NCBI GenBank assembly: GCA_018466975.1
Contig: CM031557.1
Coordinates: forward strand, 744,001 to 808,000
Length of the DNA stretch: 64,000 bases
From: Sparassis latifolia
Lineage: Eukaryota; Basidiomycota; Agaricomycetes; Polyporales; Sparassidaceae
Direction: 5' to 3'
The notes beneath the pieces are model-generated. The model was not told where the DNA came from, searched no databases, and worked only from the letters and a program-made list of their open reading frames with translations. Position 1 is the first letter of the stretch; each line of letters begins with the position of its first letter. Made by a program: the position numbers and the translations under genes. Shown in pieces: positions 60,429 to 64,000 of the stretch.

Positions 60429-63116
60429 TCACGACCGCTTGGACCGCGACCGCTTGAGGCTCAACTCCTTGATACGCTTTGACGTCCGGACGCCGTTTTC
60501 ATCAACATTATCGTGCGGTTCTGGCTCTCGCTTCCGTTTCGAACTGCCGGCCATCACATTGTCGGGAAATCTGACTGAGGCCTTTTGACTCCTAGCCTTC
60601 TTGCTCTTGGCCGTCTGATTCGATGCACTGATCGCTGCCGTGATAGCTGCATTCGTCGGGTCGGCATGGCCCTCCTCCTGAGGCTCCACATAGGGCTTGA
60701 ACGGGATCGGGCCATCGTTCTCTGGCCAGCCGTCCATTTTCAGCGCCATTTCGAGCTTCTCCAACACAGCGTCGTATGTGAGCAACACAGCCGGTCTCTC
60801 CGACGTCGACTGACCGCGGTAGCACAATTTGGTGAGCTCCCGCAGCAGCCACGTCAGAGGTGCATTTCCTGGAACACCGAGGCACTCCTCTCTGGTCACC
60901 CACGCCCGCTTCTGGGAGGCGCAAACTGTGTCTTTATCATAGAAGAACAGTAGTGAACATTGCTGTGCGCCTTCTGGATCATCGTGCGTAGTATGTCGGA
61001 GGACTAGCCAAATGAGGAGCCAGTAAAAGGATTCCAAGTCATGATGTGCACCATGGATGACACCCGTCCGAGCCAATAGTTCAATGGCCATGAAAGCGTA
61101 TGTTCCCTGGCAGCAGCATTGAGTAAGAGATCATATCAAAAACACAATAGAACTCACTATTCGTTCTTTCAGACCATTGTTCTCATCCGCATCGGGTCTC
61201 GTCGAGTCGTCGTGAGCGCCCAGGACGCCCGGCATGAAACTGCTGTAGTCGAAGTCACCGAGGAATCCCTTGTACGGCTTCCCGTCGATCATATAGACGT
61301 TCCCTTCGCTCACGTCACGATGTAACACGCCAGTGCTGTACGCCTGTTGATGACCTATGAATGCACATCCGTGAATTTAGTCAACCCTCTCCTTCAGGGG
61401 AACGGTGCATACCTTTGATCGCGTCGCACAATGCCTGGACCATCTGTTTCGTCCGACGAAAATCTGACAGAGGTATGCCTAGCGTCTCCATAATCAATCG
61501 CATATGCCGGCGATCGTTGTCCTCCGCATGCTTGGGACTACGGATAAATGCAGACAGGGTTCGGTGCCCTTCCTGAGTCGCGCAGTCAAAGAAAACGGGA
61601 GGAGGTGGAGATACAACTGGGTTAAATGGATCCTGCTCGTCTTGTTCCGGAGCTGCCATCGATGTTTGCGTCCGAGGCGGCGACGACAAAGGGGAGGACA
61701 AAGGGTCCGCATCATCCGCACCCATCGAGATGGATGACGGAACAAGCGGCGTGCTCGACGGATCGGGAAGATCAGAAGGCGGATTCCCGGGCACGAGGGG
61801 TGCGCGGATTTGATCATTTGGCTTCATTCGTTCCTTATCCTCCAGGTCACCGAGGTCCGCTCCAGCCCGCAGTACAGCCAATCCGAACGGTTCCTCGTTT
61901 CGATCCCGCAACGTCTTCATTATATGGGAATAGTATGTCATTTCTGACTCTCGAAGTCCCTGCCGCCATGAGTCCTTGATAACGTACTGCTTGCCATTGA
62001 TATCATCCTTGTCGATTGCCGACCATACTGTCGTCGAGCGAGAGAACAGACAAGGATTGATGAAGAGCAACTTGACCGTCAGCAATTCCAACGTCACCGT
62101 CTCACCTTCCTTGGTCACAGCTTTTGCGGAAATCCACCGGTGCATGCCGGTATCGGAGCCTTGAACATCCTCTGGCCCCAGTACGTCCTCCACCCATCGT
62201 AGGTGTGACCTTGTGATCTTAGTATCTACCATCGGTCGTCGCCAGAAATCCGTGTGTCGCAGAGAGGATTGACGAAATTCCAGAGGAATTTCCGGAACAG
62301 CTCGGGCCGCTCGACGTAGTTGAACCTAGGTGAGACAATACACGACGAGTGGTCGAACCGAAGATGCGTGCCTGGTGGCCGAATATTCCGAACACGAACG
62401 CAAACAGGCCACTGTGGCCCACCAGGAGATTCCGCCCATTCTTGACAAGCTGCCTCATCGTGTCGTCCCGACCTTTAGTCCACACGTTCATGGGGTCATC
62501 GCTCTTTTTAGGCTTCACTTCGATCGCCAGTGCAACATCTTTCCAATGAGGGTCCTTCAGCGAGGTGGTCGTTCCCGGGTAGGAGGTGATCAGGTCGGGT
62601 TTCGTGCGGTGATGATGAAGGTCCCACGACATGTACGGGAACGGGATCAGGTGGGTGCTGTTATCATGGAACCTAAGTGACTTCGCCACTGGGAAGTCCT
62701 TGGTGAGAGCGAGGAACCCGTTGACCTAAAGGCCACACAGTCAGACCATCGTTAACATAGGCTACAAGAGGGCAACCTACTAGAGGGTTATACATTAACG
62801 GCTCGAGGCAGTCTTCACGGACGTCGTCGAATTTCCCAGAGCAGTCCATCGGAGGGCACACTGCTTCGCTCGCAGGTACGAGAACGTTGATGAACGAGTC
62901 GATAGTGCCATGGTATTCATTTATCTTGCCACAATATTCCGACGCCCATGCTTGTTGGTTCTTCTGGTTCGCCTCCCTGCGTTCAATATCGTTAGCAATC
63001 TGCTTGTAAGACTTAGCAATGGCAGGTGTGGCTGACAACATGCTCGAGCCACTGGAGTCTGCAGAGCAGGCACTCCAGAAGCTGCAGCCAGAGTCGGATA
63101 CATCGGAAGATGACAT
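60429..63116 (-). pseudogene. FunK1-type kinase copy with two one-base deletions
   Basis: Exons 62781-63116, 61413-62725, 61158-61354 and 60429-61106 match FunK1 layout. The kinase core looks healthy: KQYVIKDSW, LHRDVSEGNVYMI (catalytic loop), GDFDYSSF (DFG-like) and HHDLESFYWLLIWLVLRHT, and the C-terminus is Lys/Arg-rich with a nuclear-signal look. Exon 2, however, is 1313 nt, two short of the phase needed. Compared with the intact copy at 1-1374, one base is missing near 62362 (aaccgaaag became aaccgaag, breaking ARIF/RFDHS) and one near 62232 (cgggtcg became cggtcg). A truncated product would end about residue 265 with no kinase core. Either a recent pseudogene or two sequencing errors. 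Confidence 0.8.
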
Positions 63117-64000
63117 CGTAATTTATAATGGTTGAAATGTCGGAGATTTGATTTGGCTTGGCCAAGTTGTGTACGCCCAAACTTGCACGAACAATGGTCT
63201 TCTCGCCACCGTAGGCCGTTTTCGTCAGTTTCAACCTCTCGAAGACAAACAATTTCAGATATACTCACTGGGAGAATTTGGGTGGAGCTATCCTCTTTCA
63301 ATTTGCTAGGAGTAGAGCGCGTATGGCTCGAAAGTTCAAGTTTGCAAGCGTTGGAAGGGAGCAAGTTGAACGTTGGACTGCCTAGGCGCTCAGCACAAAG
63401 CGTAACTCACGTGAACTTGCAGGACACTCCGCAGCAGCCGCGGCTTGGATATCGACCGCATTTGGAAGTCGCTTTGTTCCTCGTGTCCTTTCTCATTTTT
63501 GCGAGACAAGTGGCGCAGCCAAGGCCGCGAGATCACCTGCAACATATGAGTTAGATCTGTTAGAAAACGGCGCTGTGTCCTCAACACAGTTGGAAGATCG
63601 TCATTGATACCTTCACTCTGAATGAAGGAAGGGGCTTAGCGAATGTTGGACACAACAGGTTACTTGGATCGGTCCAACCAGGCCCAGATCTTGACACTGG
63701 GATTGAAGAACGCGATAACATCCCGTTAACATATCCGGCGAAGACTCACTGGGGCTCAAAGAATTCGGTCAATTAGCAATGTGCATTAGACACTGCGACC
63801 ACTTGAGGCTTCCAGACAATCCACACTAACGGCGGGGTCGACCTGACTTCGCGATCTCAGTCTGAGCCATTCGTGCAAAATCTGTGGCCACGCCGGGTTA
63901 CCGAACTCACCTGTAAGTCGGCAAGAGAAGAAAAACTGGCCATGCCCTGTAAGAGACAGATTCAGATATGTCGCTCGGTGCGAAGGAGTCCAGCAGAGTG
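61745..64000. repeat. Long direct repeat, right copy
   Basis: Partner of the repeat at 1-2260, same orientation, high identity over FunK1 exons and upstream DNA, cut by the window end. Its left boundary cannot be set because the left copy is cut at base 1. Confidence 0.9.
63117..64000. other. Upstream region of the FunK1 copy
   Basis: About 880 bp of non-coding sequence almost identical to 1375-2260, so the promoter was duplicated along with the gene. The open frames here are shared by both copies but have no recognisable protein features. Confidence 0.5.

Noticed and set aside
62921..63364. Open frames shared by the two FunK1 upstream regions (147 and 126 codons)
   Set aside because: Conserved only because the DNA is duplicated; no motifs, and they overlap the FunK1 first exon on the same strand in another frame.

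Overview
The window is a piece of nuclear genome from a basidiomycete fungus, most likely an Agaricomycete (mushroom or polypore lineage). The evidence is dense protein genes on both strands, almost every gene cut by several short GT-AG introns of about 45-65 nt, three FunK1-type kinase copies, and a polyglutamine-rich SNF5 homologue with a GATA-like zinc finger. I saw no rRNA, tRNA, CRISPR or bacterial-style operon. All gene models were spliced by eye from codon phase, splice sites and remembered family consensus; no database search was possible.

Layout. 1-2.3 kb: a FunK1 kinase gene cut by the window edge, with its upstream region. 3-3.6 kb: a small coiled-coil protein. 4.6-5.5 kb: a promethin-like membrane protein. 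6.0-9.6 kb: GDP-mannose 4,6-dehydratase and GDP-L-fucose synthase, convergent neighbours that together make GDP-L-fucose. 11.2-13.9 kb: a degenerate FunK1 copy. 14.6-15.1 kb: a doubtful Cys-rich gene. 16.9-23.5 kb: SNF5. 24.3-25.9 kb: FAD synthase with an odd repeat insertion. 26.3-28.6 kb: a coiled-coil protein. 29.1-31.8 kb: a divergent pair, a KPWE-motif (Pex39-like) protein and an AGE2-type ArfGAP. 31.9-33.0 kb: an F-box protein with a broken frame. 33.4-38.1 kb: MRE11, divergent from a nucleotide-sugar transporter resembling GDP-fucose carriers. 38.9-42.1 kb: an SNF2-family translocase. 43.7-47.0 kb: an EST1/SMG7 homologue. 47.4-50.0 kb: tRNA dihydrouridine synthase DUS3. 50.4-52.2 kb: UDP-glucose dehydrogenase. 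52.6-53.8 kb: two small inverted-repeat elements. 54.2-56.3 kb: serine palmitoyltransferase subunit LCB2. 58.7-59.5 kb: a SUZ-motif protein. 60.4-63.1 kb: another FunK1 copy, broken by two one-base deletions, whose 5' half and upstream region repeat the first 2.26 kb of the window.

How the genes fit together. Most are housekeeping genes with no shared pathway. Two groupings stand out. The first is nucleotide-sugar metabolism: GMD and GDP-fucose synthase side by side, a GDP-fucose-transporter-like gene 27 kb away, and UDP-glucose dehydrogenase, which together suggest the cell makes fucosylated glycans. The second is genome and RNA maintenance: MRE11, an SNF2 translocase and EST1/SMG7 lie close together. 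The FunK1 copies and the small inverted-repeat elements are the changing part of the window.
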